A stretch of DNA of 64,000 nt. Source: Holothuria scabra (taxonomy: Eukaryota; Echinodermata; Holothuroidea; Aspidochirotida; Holothuriidae). The notes beneath the pieces are model-generated. The model did no database searches, was not told the DNA's origin, and saw nothing but the letters and a program-made list of their open reading frames with translations. The stretch lies in NCBI GenBank assembly GCA_037179385.1, contig CM074187.1, positions 12,153,450 to 12,217,449 of the forward strand, written 5' to 3'. This document shows, piece by piece, positions 24,371-36,650 of this stretch. The stretch's first letter is position 1; every line of letters begins with the position of its first letter. Both the position numbers and the translations under genes were made by a program.

Positions 24371-24793
24371 TTAAAGCGCAGGTCACACTACAGCGATATC
24401 GGAACGGATAACGCTCCGATTGTTGTCAGTTTTAGCTTACATCTCCCCCATCCATCATGGGTAACATCCAAAAATTTGCCATCCTTTGGAAATGTATGAT
24501 TCGTATCAGAGGATAATGCAAATACAATGTTGACTAATTATTTCGTGACGTCGTGTTGACAAACAACTTTTATCGGACTCGGCGCATCCGATAAAAGTTG
24601 TCTACGGATGTGACGTCACGGAATAAGTAGCATGATTAAAATTTTCGTAGTTCTGAGGCACAAATCATGTATTTCCAAACTTTGGCAAATTTTTGTTTCC
24701 TTTAGACCAAAGATGGTGGAGATTTTACTAAAAAGTCTCGAAAATCGGTGCGTAATCCGATCCGATTTCGCTGTACTGTGATCTGCACCTAAA
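24371..24793. mobile_element. TIR element family M4, copy 1
   Basis: About 420 bp with inverted ends near 45 bp long. The left is GGTCACACTACAGCGATATC then GGA(A)CGGATAACGC; the right, read inverted, is GATCACAGTACAGCGAAATC then GGATCGGATTACGC. Near the centre is a strong hairpin, CAACTTTTATCGG paired with CCGATAAAAGTTG around an 11-base loop (about 24565-24601). A diverged relative lies at 32723-33121. There is no open frame and the TSD is not clear. Confidence 0.75.
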
Positions 24794-27479
24794 TGTTATT
24801 GGATGTAACATATCACGTGTTTCAACAGCTCTAAGTCAAACTTGGACTTGAAACCAAATAGAACCCTTTACAAATGTAACACTGTCATTCAATATATAAA
24901 GATGTGGCTACAAACTAATTTTGATAGGCAAAACTAGTAAAAAAACAATGATACTTCAGTAAATCGTTAACCTGTGACCTATGTCATCATCAAGGACGCC
25001 TAGGCAAATTTTCTTGGCCAAGTACCTCTTAAAACAATTACACTTCATCTGTTTCGGCAGACTTGCTCACGCAGTCACAAACTCTCACACACGCAAGCAC
25101 ACGCACACACACACAACTCAAATTGTAATGTCCTTTGAAGTAACATATCTCATCTATAATCTCCCTTCACATTCCAAGCAAAATATGAATTATATTTTGA
25201 TAGGTAAAAGATCTTTTGAACATTTCTTCGGGCCAGCAGATGGTGCACAAATCAAGTTAAATTAATTTCTCTCTCTGCACTATAATCAACTTTGTAAGTA
25301 TTAGATTAAATCAAATAATAAAGGATTCTACACATAGTATCAAAGATACTGAAACAACAAGGACTGTATAGTGATGTTCGAAAGGAATTCTTGAAAAGAG
25401 GTAATAGTCGAAGGTACATGGTTAGCTACTCGTGGTCACGTACAATGAAAATTTCAGTGAATTAAAGAACATTTGTAACCGTTACCGTTCTACTCAGAGT
25501 TGTCAAAAATCTAGTGAATATGCATATACCTTTTCTAAATAGCAGAACGAATTGGGTGCCAAAGAGCTCTTACAAAGGATCAAGGGAAAGAATGTTGGTG
25601 TGTGTTGTTTTTGAACATAGTAAAATTTTATTGACAAAGAAAGAGAGAGAAAAAAAAAACACCCTATCCCACCATCGTTTACAATTGTTATTTGACAAAG
25701 AGTCCATAGTACAAAAAAGGAACTAGTAAAGATTATCCTATTCAAAATAATATCAGATAGTTTTGGAACCAAATCTAGGCATATTGCCGTATTGACATAA
25801 TCCTATAACATTCAAATTGACTAGCATAGTTTTGGAGAGAATACTGCGATCATATATTTGCTATCATAGATTCCGCCAGTTTTCACAAGATTGACTCGTT
25901 TGCCTTGTAGAATTTTATTTTATATTTTTCACATTGTGAATTCACCCAGTCTTTGTAAGTACATCATATTTTTGGTAAAATCTTTAATCAAGCGTGGCTC
26001 TGTAATAGACCAAGCAAGATACAGCTGAATTCATACTTCAATTATTTCGTTTACTTTTTCGGTGACTCTTTCTTTTTATTTCTTCATTTATTATTTTTTA
26101 AATTTTTTCCTTTCTTACTTGTTCTCGCTGTTTCTCCTCCAAGTTACCCTGATAGTGTGGAAGATGTACGCAACTGATATTATGAGTGCAGCCAATTTAG
26201 GTGCAAAGTTAATACACGTCCGTCTAGCGGACAAAAGTGTAATGTGATGTGCAAGTAAAACCATGGACAATAGACAATATTTGTTTAAACAGTAATCAGG
26301 TTAAAAGCCTTTTTAAAAACCATTCCTGCTTTAGCAAGTCAACGAAATACACGGCCTATTTGCCGTCCAGCATAAGAAATTAGTCGATCGCCCAAAATGC
26401 AAGTACATACACCATAAGCAACTTTAAAATCAACAAAATTTCCTGGCCGAATGGGAAGGGTTTTTTTTATATTACAGATAATAAGGAATTTTTTACAGCT
26501 ATGAAAGGAAATATGAGTGAAATGAGAAGGCTCATAAATAAGCATAGATAAGTAATGTTAAAAAATAATCAACTTTATATCTAATACTGCATAAGTTGTA
26601 TTTCATAAGATAATCAAAGTTTCTGGCCGTCCATTAAGACTACAATACCTTATTTTTTATCAACTGTTAGTCTGTTCAAATGTCAGACACAGCTATCAAT
26701 AAGTCGTTCTACAACTAAAGGATCATTTATTAGCTTGCTCGTATGATACTAGTGTTAAAATGACATTTGTGGAAGATTTTTTTTTCTTCAAAATCCCTTC
26801 AAAGAATTGTATAAAAATGAATTTTGAAAAATGTAGCAATTAAGGAATTGAAAGGAAATATAACAAAGAGTTTAAATGTAATAGCATTTTAAAGTACGCC
26901 CTATACTTATTCTCCCGTAAATCAAAGTATATACCGTATGTTGGTATTGTTGAAGGCGACACTACTTGGCCGGAATTCTTTTCTGTTTGCACAAACACAT
27001 TGATTCCCATCAATCACTCTTGGTCACGCGACATATCCACTTGACAACTCGTTACAAAATGAAGCCTTTACAAAGGTTACACAAATATTAGTGTAACACT
27101 CGATCAATGACATGACATGTTTAAAATCTGCTTCGCCAACCTGCGCAGTTCTCCCTATATTCAAAAGGCTGCATACACAAATTCTAAGTTGAAACAATCA
27201 ATTACTCAACACGCAGACCGATTGTTTTCAAGTTCTTAACCACTTTAAGAAAGTCTAAGGTTACGAACAGGATTTTTAAGATGGATGCAAACGATAATTT
27301 TAAAAGAAAGCAGAAAAGGCATCCGTTTAAACTGCGTTATGTTTTAATATGGCTGTTATACTTCTGTGTTTACGTGCATATGCATTTGACATGTACGCAA
27401 TACATTGAAAATTGAACTCAGTCACGGCGTTTGAAGGAAAACTCAGCCTCTTCTCGGAGTGGAAAATACGAACTCTAAA
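24794..27479. other. Non-coding stretch with a short CA-rich microsatellite
   Basis: An imperfect CA repeat lies at about 25081-25117. Short frames on both strands (for example 25503-25772) match nothing known. No gene is supported. Confidence 0.5.
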
Positions 27480-27754
27480 TTAAAGGGCTAATGTTCTCAT
27501 CTCAATCTGCAATATTTGTTGTAGGTCAAATAAATTCTCTAGCGACACAGCTGTTTGATTGACAGTAGCAATTTCAAAAAATGAGAGTACCGCAGCTCAT
27601 ATTACAAATCGTGAGAGTGTTTTGATCATGCATCAAAGTCTTGCTAACCCTGAAGCAATAAACTGCGATGTGTCTGATTAAGGCAATTGTGAGAGAGGCT
27701 TAAGTAGGAAGGGTATGTATTTGAGTTATTGAGGTGAGAGGATTAGGCCTTTAA
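27480..27754 (-). mobile_element. TTAA-flanked MITE, family M1, copy E, diverged
   Basis: Begins TTAAAGGGCTAATGTTCTCA and ends GAGGATTAGGCCTTTAA, with TTAA at both edges. The interior is collinear with copies C and D (GCAATAAACTGCGATGTGTC, GAGAGAGGCTTAAG), reversed relative to copy A. It is the most diverged and slightly shortest copy. Confidence 0.75.
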
Positions 27755-30542
27755 GAAATTATTTACTCTAATAGTGGTATTCTGTAGGAAGTTGACAACG
27801 GTTTTACATCTACCACCCAAATGCACATAATATTCGCTCTACACTGTATTCTTTGCCATTCAGAAAATGGAAAAAGAACTCAACTTTAAATGTGTGACCA
27901 ATTTCGAGACTAAAAAAACTCCGGTCACCTCAACTTGTGGTGGTTTGGTTAACGGTTGTTTTACTCACTATTCAATCTAGGAGATGTATGTGTGATTCAT
28001 TACTCTACCTTTGAGTGATTGCTACTGTACTTGGGTCAAAAATAACTCTTAGGCCTATATTGTCACTTTGTCTTTTGGTTTTTAGTCAAACACGCTCCCT
28101 TGTTTTTGGAGAGGGTCAAACATATAAAACATCCCATCATCAATACAGTTGTACTGCGCAAGGCCTCTTTTTCTTAATTAAAATCCTATTGGCGGGTGCT
28201 CTAATTAGCGAGACACAGCATTTTGTTAATCTCCTGTCTCTTTTGTAATTTTCTAATTAAACAAAACAGCTAGAGTTACCATCCGTATTCTGCTGTAACA
28301 ATGTCATGACGTCACGTTCAAGGCTATACGTCACATTAAAGCGTACGTCACATTTCCTCTTCTCTTAAGGAAGTACAAACATAAAAACTCTATACACGCG
28401 AATACGCTTAGCCTATGTGACGGGGAAGCAAGGGTCCTTGAAAAAAATGCTCCCTGCAAATTTCAAATGAAATTTTGAAAGAATAAATTTTAAAATATGG
28501 GTGATTTCATAAAAATGGATTCAGTAGATTTGGATCCCACTTTACACTGTGTCTCATGTCACCTCCAAATTGGTTGTGTAAAAAGTAACGAAGCGGGGGG
28601 AGCTGGTCTCTATCAAAAGCTTCAGTGGTGGCCACATGTTATAAAATATACTTAAACAGATCACGAAATCGGTATGACATTATGCGCCAAACAAGCCTGA
28701 TTTTATCTCGAGTATAAATGGTACACCAACATGTGTCACATTTATAGATTTAGCATAGTTCTTTTCCATTTTTATAAGAATCTGTGTAAACCCCCTGAAT
28801 CTTGAAAAAAATTTACTATGTATTTTTAGGAAGCATTTTAGTGTTACTTTGGAACATACGCATCTGAAATAATTCTATTAGTTCATGAAGATATAGCACT
28901 GTAAACACAGTACGATTAGTGTAAACCTCCGTGCAAAATTTTGGGGTCTCACTAAAAATATTAATTTTTGCATTTTTTCAAGATTTTCCTACAATATTTG
29001 AAAACATTTTCAAGTTTTTTAAGAACCCTACATTATCACTAAAAATGTGAAGTTTGTTAATTCAAACAGATTTCCATGAGTAAGTTTGAGGGCAAAGTCT
29101 CAATGAACGGGACAGCGCTGGCGCGCGACACCAAACGGTGTACCGCTTTTATGCAATAGATTTTGTAGAAGTCTAACCCAATCACGCCATTTTGTGCATT
29201 TAAATTCCAAAGATGACCAAGAAAAAATACATTCCACAAGCTTGAAAACTTGTTTTCGGAGGATATTAATGTTTTTGGTATTATATTTATTTTTGGTGTC
29301 ACGTTTACAACTGGGAAGAGTGAGCATATTTCGAGGTGTAACTTTTGTTAGAAATAATTGTCTTCAAACTTTTGACATGATTCCTCATCTCCTACAAAAC
29401 AAAAAACGGAAAGGTGAAAATCCTGTAATTATGGAACTGGAAATTTTTCCAAAATGTCACAAGTTGACCTCCTTCTTTACGGAATCACCCGTATTTCGTC
29501 TCACTAAAAGGTTAGTTCCTTTCTCCCTTTTGAAACTGTTTCGTCCCCTTAAAGTATTCCTCGTCTGGACTGCGAACCTGGCTTTCAGACGGAGATAGAG
29601 AATACTTATACATCAGTTTCGTGTAACTTACTAATTTAAGAAACAGGTATTATTTAAACAATAAAAGTATGCTATCGGCAGCTTGGATGCAACTAACTCC
29701 AACAAAAAATCCATAAGCTCTGATAAATTATCTCGTGAAGTTTCTAAACAAATCATTAATTCATAGTTTATTCGGGTAAGTGCTTGAAATTTTACCACTT
29801 GGCTGAAATTTCCGCCAGTCTTTTTCATTTTATAAGGTCAATAAGGCAAGTTAACCAAATAAGAAAGTTCCAAAATAAAACTAAAATATTTTTGGCACTT
29901 TCACGTTTGCTATATATCAGACAAAATAAGCTGTGTCCTAAAACAAAATATGTGCGAAAAATATTTGTGTATGGACGTCGAAATTTAAATTGCAGCAATT
30001 TTCGGGCTTACGTCCCGATTTCGCTTGAGGATATTTTTTTATTTTTTAAATTATTAAAATATCATAAAAATGTCAGAACTACATAGTTGAATTTGAAAAA
30101 CCTCGGAGGAAGGTGTTATGAAGCAGACGAATTTCAATCTTAAAACGTTTTTTTGTGGGATAAGTTTCCTTCATAAACCTTTTGGTGTTCAGTTAATTTG
30201 TTTTGTCTAAGATATTTCAAAACCTGCAGGTGTAGAATGGAATTTTGTTTTTTCCAAGATAAAGGGTTTAACAGCATGCTCAAACTTTTTCATCGACAGC
30301 AACAATATGACTTAAAATATTTTCAGGAAACTTCTGTCCCTTTTCTTTGTAACATCTTATTTCCCTTCCTTTCGTCTTTTAGAAAGCTTATTTAGCAACA
30401 ATTTTGTTTGGTAAAAGCCTGTCAATTAGGGTGTTAGTTTTCAGAACCCATCCCTACCCAAGAAATCAACTATTTAATTAATAACAGTTCTCTCAAATGA
30501 GATTTGTATTTTAAGTTGCGACTGGAGTCACGACCCTTCACC
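27755..30542. other. Non-coding stretch, no gene recognised
   Basis: The plus frame at 29194-29598 (134 codons) overlaps minus frames at 29057-29327 and is not recognisable. Several TGACGT/ACGTCA motifs cluster at 28305-28350, but without a gene nearby I assign no function. Confidence 0.5.
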
Positions 30543-30782
30543 TGTAGACTAATCCCGATCAGCGCCTGTGTTTAGTGACTGTAGACAGCCTTAAATCCTC
30601 CTCATTGTCTACATGAATTTTTAAACCCATATATTCAGTGAAACTGGGGGTATCAACATGTTTTTTCAGTATACAACCATCCTCGATATCGGTAAGGCAA
30701 GATATTGAAATGTTAAAGGCAATGGACCCCAGTAATGTCCGACTAAAATCAGACCATCACTTGACTGTCCGTATTCGTCAAT
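30543..30782 (-). mobile_element. MITE family M2, copy 3, inverted
   Basis: Read on the minus strand it starts TTGACGAATACGGACAGTCA, continues through GGTCTGATTTTAGTCGGAC and CTGGGGTCCATTGCC, and ends near CTAATCCC and TGTAGACT, collinear with copy 1. About 240 bp, non-coding. Confidence 0.75.
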
Positions 30783-31844
30783 AAAAAGAATTTAAAAATT
30801 CAGGGGAATGTTTCCTTTTTAAGTATATAGACTAGAGTCAGACTTGAGTTGCTACATAGTTGCAAATGATTTAACTTACTGAGAAGAGAGAGACTTGATA
30901 TTATCTTCGTCCCAATCTCACAAATACTTCTTTTCACAAAGCTTCTACCATTCGGGGAAGGGAGAAAAACCATACTACTAGAAATGTTCCGTTTGATTAA
31001 ATTAGTTTAAGGGTTGAAACTGAAGAAACCTTAAGTTCAAACTATCAAAGGTCATATGTAAATCAACTTCAAGACAAAACGTGTAAAAGCTATATTCTCA
31101 TTGACTCCAATGACTGCGTGTGAGGGGTCACGTGATCAACCTCTTCTTTCTTAGAATTTCACGTTTTTGAGCATGACTTAAGCCCAAAGACCGAGAAGAC
31201 ACTCATCAAAAACTGACTTTTTTGTTTATTACGGATATGACCGGTCCCTGTTGACTATTTAAAATGAGAAAGTCGATAATCATTTTGCGACATATTGCCA
31301 AATAGTTTATTGTAAGCCTATTTTCTTTTGAATCCAATCAGAAGTGATTGTTTATAGTTAGACACATTTTAGCGAGATAAAAAGTAGACTCGGAACTCCA
31401 TGAATTAACTTTTTAAAACTAGCTCCCTGCTTAAACAATTGTGTTGAATCAAATTTTAAATTGTCGTGAAGTTCAAGATTTTATCCATTAGCACAGCGGT
31501 AGCAGTTTTGTCTACATGTACGAGGCGCCTCATCAATTTATATTGAAATTTTGATCAGTTTTCGTCTATATGTGATTGGAATCTATTGATGGTCATGTCC
31601 CCCCTTCTTTCTCGCACGTGTGTAATTCCATTTTACCTTAAAATTGATTAACGATACTCAATAGCACGTACGTACGGTTAAGTCGTTCTTCATGGCTTGT
31701 AATTGTATTTGGAAGTGGGTTTGAAGAGCATTTTTAATAGTACAGTGAAATTGCGTGAAACTATGTCTTCACTGCAGAGAAAATCTTAATCCAGCAATGA
31801 TGCGTACAAGATTTCATTCTTCCATATATCAGAAAAATTATTCC
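30783..31844. other. Non-coding stretch, no gene recognised
   Basis: AT-rich sequence with no open frame, RNA fold or repeat family that I can support. Confidence 0.5.
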
Positions 31845-32278
31845 AGTGGGGCCCACACGATATTCTCTGGGGTTCGATGTTCCCCGTATTCTTAACGTTT
31901 CAATGGTTGATTACAATAACAAAGCTCTGCGGTTAGGCTTAGGATTACTGTTTGGCTTAGGAGATGTGGTTTGGGGTAGTGACAAGCGCAAGAGGTATGT
32001 AAGGGTTAGGGCACGGGGCAAGGTTAAACTCTGGGGGATATGAGGTCATCAAGCAACGGGAACATCGAACCCACATAGTCCCACCCTATTGTGTCAGCGG
32101 GGTTGATTACAATAACAAAGCTCTACGGTTAGGCTTAGGAGATGTGGTTTGGGGTAGTGACAAGCGCAAAATGTATGTAAGGGTTAGGGCACGGGGCAAG
32201 GTTAAACTCTGGGGGATGTGAGGTCATCAAGCAACGGGAACATCGAACCCACATAGTCCCACCCTATTGTGTCAGCGG
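31845..32278 (+). repeat. TIR element with an internal tandem duplication
   Basis: A 15-bp motif GGGTTCGATGTTCCC at about 31869 faces its inverse GGGAACATCGAACCC at about 32058 and 32237. The stretch starting GGTTGATTACAATAAC and ending GTGTCAGCGG is duplicated in tandem: 31905-32100 and 32101-32278. Unit 1 carries 18 extra bases in a GGCTTAGG-bounded segment, either a deletion in unit 2 or a small duplication in unit 1. The two units are otherwise nearly identical, so the duplication is recent. The plus frame at 31846-32043 is a by-product. Confidence 0.75.
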
Positions 32279-32722
32279 AGTATCAAGGCGTGGCTCTGCC
32301 AGGTAAAGTCCATAGAAACAACCCTATCAAATGAACAAGGTCACAACTAATCAAATTAAACGAAATAAAAAGAGAAAGGAAGAGAAACGGGAGAAAGGAA
32401 GGGAATATTATCCCTTTACTTTTTATAAAGATGCTTAAGCACGAATATGTAAACGTGTAGATCTCTTTGTAAAATTTTTAACCATTTCCAACACTTATGA
32501 AGGTGCTCAAAGTAAGCTGCATGTTTTTTCTATCAGCTATCTATTTCACTCATTTGTAGATGATCGAGAGAAGTGTAAACCCATTTAGTTATTTTCACTA
32601 TTCTTCTCTCGTTCATTTTATGTTTAAGTATTACCATTAGATTTTGTTCCAAAACAGTAAAACAACGACTTTTGCAGTGCAGCTTCGTATAATTTTTCAT
32701 TTTAGTGTCGTTTGGATTCCAG
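32279..32722. other. Non-coding stretch, nothing recognised
   Basis: Contains a purine-rich segment near 32365-32405 and otherwise AT-rich unique sequence. Confidence 0.5.
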
Positions 32723-33121
32723 TTAAAACCGCTGTCACACTTCAGCGAATTTTGATCGGATTCAATTTTTGGAGTTTTTTTTAAAATCTTCTCAATCCCT
32801 GGTTTTAAAGAACCATAAATTTTTCAACCTGTGTAAATTTACGGCTTACATCTGATGTTTAAGAAAATAAAATGCTAAGGCTTACCTTTCGTCACACCAA
32901 CATTCATTTTTATCAGACTGCGTGTTCCGATAAAATTTATCTGTCGATGTGAGGTCAGTAAATTATTAGCATACATTTTAATTTTCATAGTCCTGCGGTA
33001 CAACTTATATATTTATACAAGTTGGCAAAGTCTGAGTTCTTTCCGACCAGATATGAAGAAGATATGAACAAACACTCACAAAAATTGGATCGGACAGCGG
33101 CTTACAAGTATGATACTGACC
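32723..33121. mobile_element. TIR element family M4, copy 2, diverged
   Basis: The left end carries GCTGTCACACTTCAGCGAAT and the right end, inverted, GCCGCTGTCCGATCCAATTT. Internal blocks are collinear with 24371-24793: TTATCAGACTGCG...CCGATAAAA, then GATGTGAGGTCAG, AGCATACATTTTAATTTTCA and TAGTCCTGCGGTACAA. The central hairpin is weakened relative to copy 1. Confidence 0.6.
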
Positions 33122-33239
33122 TCTCCATTATTTAATATATTGAATATATAGGTTGTATTTTGGTAGGAATTGCCGTATACGTTGTTGCCCCCTATCTCTA
33201 AGACATTAAAAAATGGAAAGTGTTGCTTTAGCTTATTAC

Positions 33240-34330
33240 AAGAGCGAAGCACTCTCCATAACGGCGTGAGGTCTAGGGGCCCGCCTCAGGGCCCCTGGTG
33301 GGGTCCAGGGGCATAGCCCCGGCGGGGGTCGAGGGGGCGAAGCCTCCGGAAGCTCCTGGGTATTTACGAAACTGAAGGTATTAAAATGATGCATTTTATC
33401 ATCAACTTCAAATTACATAAGATGGGCACTTAACAAGTCGTCCGGAATGGATAATACAGAGGGTGCAGGGAGGGAGAATGGATTACTTAAAATTGAGGTT
33501 CTTCAGGGGCTATCTCCTTGGTACCCCAGATCTTCTTTTTAGAGAGTTAGGGGGGCTTTTCATGTGATGTAAATTTAGCCCTTGTCTATGATTGGGCGCG
33601 CGAAGCGTGCCGAAAAATTTTACGTTTAAGACCTCTCAGTAATGACACTGAATGAAAATTAGAGAAAGGATGGGCCACCTGTAACCTTAGATGAATAACG
33701 GTGCCCCCAAAGACATTCTTACTGAAGCACAAACATACTCTGTTTTCCTAAATAGTCTTTTTCAGGTGACTTTCACAGAGCCGCTACCTGTAAAGGGGCG
33801 TGCCGAGCGCGCCGAAAAAATGAATTTTTACTTCATCCCAATAGTGAAACTGAAATAAAATTAGACAAAGTGTGGACCCTTTTCACTACAGCTGAATAAG
33901 GGTGACCCCTGAGGATATTTGTACTAAGCAAAAACGGACCGTTGGTTTTCTATAGAGTCCTTTTCATGAGATTTTCATAGAGTCCATATCTGTAATGGAA
34001 CGCGCAGAACACGCCGAAAATGGACTTTTGAGACATCTAAATAGAGAAATTCATAGAAATTAGAGAAAGGGTGGGCCCCTTTTCACTTCAGCCGAAAAAA
34101 GAGTGGAGTTCCAGATTATGGACAAATACGATCATCGTCCTTTCAGAAAGCTTGGGGGAACTTGGTCAGAGAAGGGGACCAGAACACAACCGCCTCCCTG
34201 CCTCCCCCTTTCACTAGTTACGGTAACTTTGGTGATAAGGTTCAGTGACAATGGAAGAGGTGTTCTATAAGAAGTAACCCCGAACCCTGACATATTTAAA
34301 ACGGGTGCACGCGAAGCGTGTCGAAAAAAC
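33240..34330. repeat. GC-rich segment plus diverged ~202-bp tandem units
   Basis: 33262-33360 is GC-rich with alternating GGGGCCC/GGGGTCCAGGGG motifs and GGGGGCGAAGCCTCCGG. It is followed by units marked by a GCGCGCGAAGCGTGCCGAAA-type landmark at 33594, 33795, 33997 and 34302 (spacings about 201, 202 and 305). Between landmarks, AATTAGA(G/C)AAAG and a GTC(T/C)TTTTCA(G/T)G block repeat in phase. Downstream, ACTTGCC/GTGCCCCCC and CCCGCCTATGACTG near 34520-34552 look like a hAT-type terminus. No gene. Confidence 0.6.
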
Positions 34331-34869
34331 AGTGTTGAGACATTTATTGGAAGAATATTGTTTTTATTTAGTTTTCAATGCAGCATATGACCTGTTTAAA
34401 CGTTATACAACTTGATTCAGTATCACTCGCGTAGCTCTGTCAGTTCCAGTTTGTATTTTTGTAGCGAAAACAACAAGACTAAGGGGTAAAAAAAACTAAG
34501 TTCTGGAAAAAAGTGGGGGCGGCAAGTGCCCCCCGTAATCCCGCCTATGACTGGTGGTGCGATTAGTAATGCACTTTCACGAATGTTGGATCGAAAACTT
34601 TTAACATGTGGGTTAGAGATTTCACCCTGTTTGTGAACAGAATTTTCATAGGGGATTTTCTTTTTATATCCACAACGTTAATTTGTTTAAGCTTGTCAGA
34701 ACGCTACAACGCGCATTTCTAGTAAATATGTATACTGTTAAGTCAATTGGGGTTATTTTGTCAAGTTAAGAGGTTGAAGGTGTAATTGTTGTGCAAATAG
34801 CAATGGCTCGTGAATGTGAACATGCTTTTCTATAGACTACAGTACAAAGATCACTATCGGCTTCAAACT
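34331..34869. other. Non-coding stretch, probable edge of the preceding element
   Basis: There is no gene. CGCCTATGACTG near 34541-34552 could be one terminus of a decayed element. I cannot find its partner. Confidence 0.4.
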
Positions 34870-35360
34870 TCATGTGCTTAAGAAAATTTGAAAATTTAAG
34901 TGGAAGTGCAAGCAAAAATTTTATCTTCATATGTGAAAGAGGAATCAAATCTACACAGTGTGGTGAAACTGCCACTCGAATCGGACATGTATGTCTCAAG
35001 ATAGTCACTAGTTTAGTGTTCCAAAGTAAGTTCGAGGTCAGCAGATGTTATATCACTTTCTAACATTGACAAGAAATGTTTTGTTTCTCTTTCGGTTTTT
35101 CAGACTGTAGTTGCCCTTGAAGTTAACAGGGAAAGGGCCTCCCAGTTGGCAATGCAAAGTTTGTAAAATTCCAATGCCACTGTTGAAGCCATATTCTTAT
35201 AATATATAGGATAATATCTGATAATATAGGACTGCTGAGGGGAATATTGGTTGTAAAGCTAAAAAAATTCAAGTCTCTCCACTAATGTGAGGATATGATG
35301 TCATATGTGTTTGCTTCAAGTTGAAAATGTTACAACTTTAATTTTCTCATATCCCCCTTT
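34870..35360 (+). repeat. Interspersed repeat family X, copy 1
   Basis: It shares collinear blocks with copies at 37090-37930 and 42380-42990: TTCATATGTGAAAGAGGAA, CAAATCTACAC, ACATTGACAAG(A/G), AATGCAAAGTTTGTAAA, ATGTGAGGATATGA and TTGAAAATGTTACAACTTTA. Non-coding, with ends not well defined. This copy has neither later insertion, so it serves as an empty-site reference. Confidence 0.65.
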
Positions 35361-36130
35361 TTTTTTATAAAGGGTATAGGATTTATACGATATCACCCTC
35401 TTCTTTGATTAACAACCCGCTGGAGGTGATATTGAACATTATCGCATCTCCCTTATAGGACAATTACGATATGATTCCAGGGTAGTTCAATTTGAGTCGA
35501 AACTCCAACAAGAAGCCAACCACCCCTAGAAGCATCAAAGCCATACGCATGTTTAGACATCTTAAAAACTGTTTTTAGACTATTGGGTCGAGTAGGGTAA
35601 AAACATTGAGATGAAAGATTCCTCTATGCTTTTAGTCACTTTAAGCAACGTTAAGTCAAGAGTTGAAAGATATCTGATTCAAAAAAAGTTAAACAGAAGC
35701 AAGTAAATTTCAAAAGCACAGACAGTATCTCGAAAATCTGACGAAATTTTACTTATTTTCAAAACTTTTCCCTAGTACATAAAAGACTCGTCGTATGTTG
35801 TCGCCAAAGTGTATCCGCTATAATTGTCGTAGCCTTCAACAAACAAAACGTTCTATTGCGTTCTGTCATTTCTTGTTAACAGTTAACGTAGTGATATCGA
35901 TACAATTCGAGCTTAAAGGCCAAGGCAATTACAGAGAAAGTGATACCTTTATAGAAAATGATCTTTTTAATTAAAATGAATAAATTCTTTCAATCAAAAA
36001 AGGCATTTGATGGCACGTTGTCTCCGAAAGGAAATTTTATAACTACCAGACTACGATAATCATAATAAACATATTTGGAAAATAATATATTCTCCCTCAG
36101 TCAACATTCCAATTGAATGTAGCGTGTAAT
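35361..36130. other. Non-coding stretch, nothing recognised
   Basis: AT-rich sequence with no gene or repeat family that I can support. Confidence 0.5.
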
Positions 36131-36363
36131 GAACACTCTAAAAATGTGTTAAGGAACAAAACGCTTTTCTAAGCACTTTATACCCCTTCTTTGTTCAAAT
36201 GTGTAGATGCTAAACACACGTATGAAATTGCTACACATTTCAACTTGAAACATCGCGTTTAATTGCTAAACATTTAGGGTTTATAGCTAAAGATTTTTAG
36301 ATTTCAAACGTGTTTTCAAAGTAGTGAACGTCAGTGTTCCTCGCTAAACACTTTTATAGAATA
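36131..36363. mobile_element. MITE family M3, copy b
   Basis: Starts ACACTCTAAAAATGTGTTAA, interior with GTAGATGCTAAACACACG and TTTAATTGCTAAACATTTAG. The right end CTTTTATAGAATA is a decayed form of TTTAGAGTGTA. It is separated by about 95 bp from an inverted sister copy. Confidence 0.65.
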
Positions 36364-36457
36364 AATTGTAAGCAAACCGTATACTGTCATTTTTGTATCG
36401 CATACTGAATCTGAAGGGGAACGTATCTTTTGAACTCGAACATACTGTCGTTTTTAC

Positions 36458-36650
36458 CTATTAGACACCTTTCCCCGCCTTAAAACACGTTTATTTAGTG
36501 AACATATTTAGCTATTAGGCATTTCATGTTTAACAATAAAACGTGTTTCAAACTTAATGTTTAGGAATATGACACGTGTGTTTAGCATTCAAACTTGTTT
36601 ACAAATTGGGAGCAAAGAAGTGTTTAGAAAAGCTTTCAATTTAGAGTGGG
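36458..36650. mobile_element. MITE family M3, copy c, inverted relative to copy b
   Basis: Ends in CAATTTAGAGTGG. Read on the minus strand it follows copy a and b order: GCTTTTCTAAACACTTCTTT, GTAAACAAGTTTGAATGCTA, AAACACACG. The pair b/c forms a divergent arrangement. Confidence 0.65.

Noticed and set aside
28305..28350. Cluster of TGACGT/ACGTCA as a regulatory (CRE-like) module
   Set aside because: Short palindromic motifs of this type are common in the MITEs of this window, and no gene lies nearby to be regulated.
29194..29598. 134-codon plus-strand frame with a hydrophobic start
   Set aside because: Overlaps two minus-strand frames, has no domain I recognise and no gene context.
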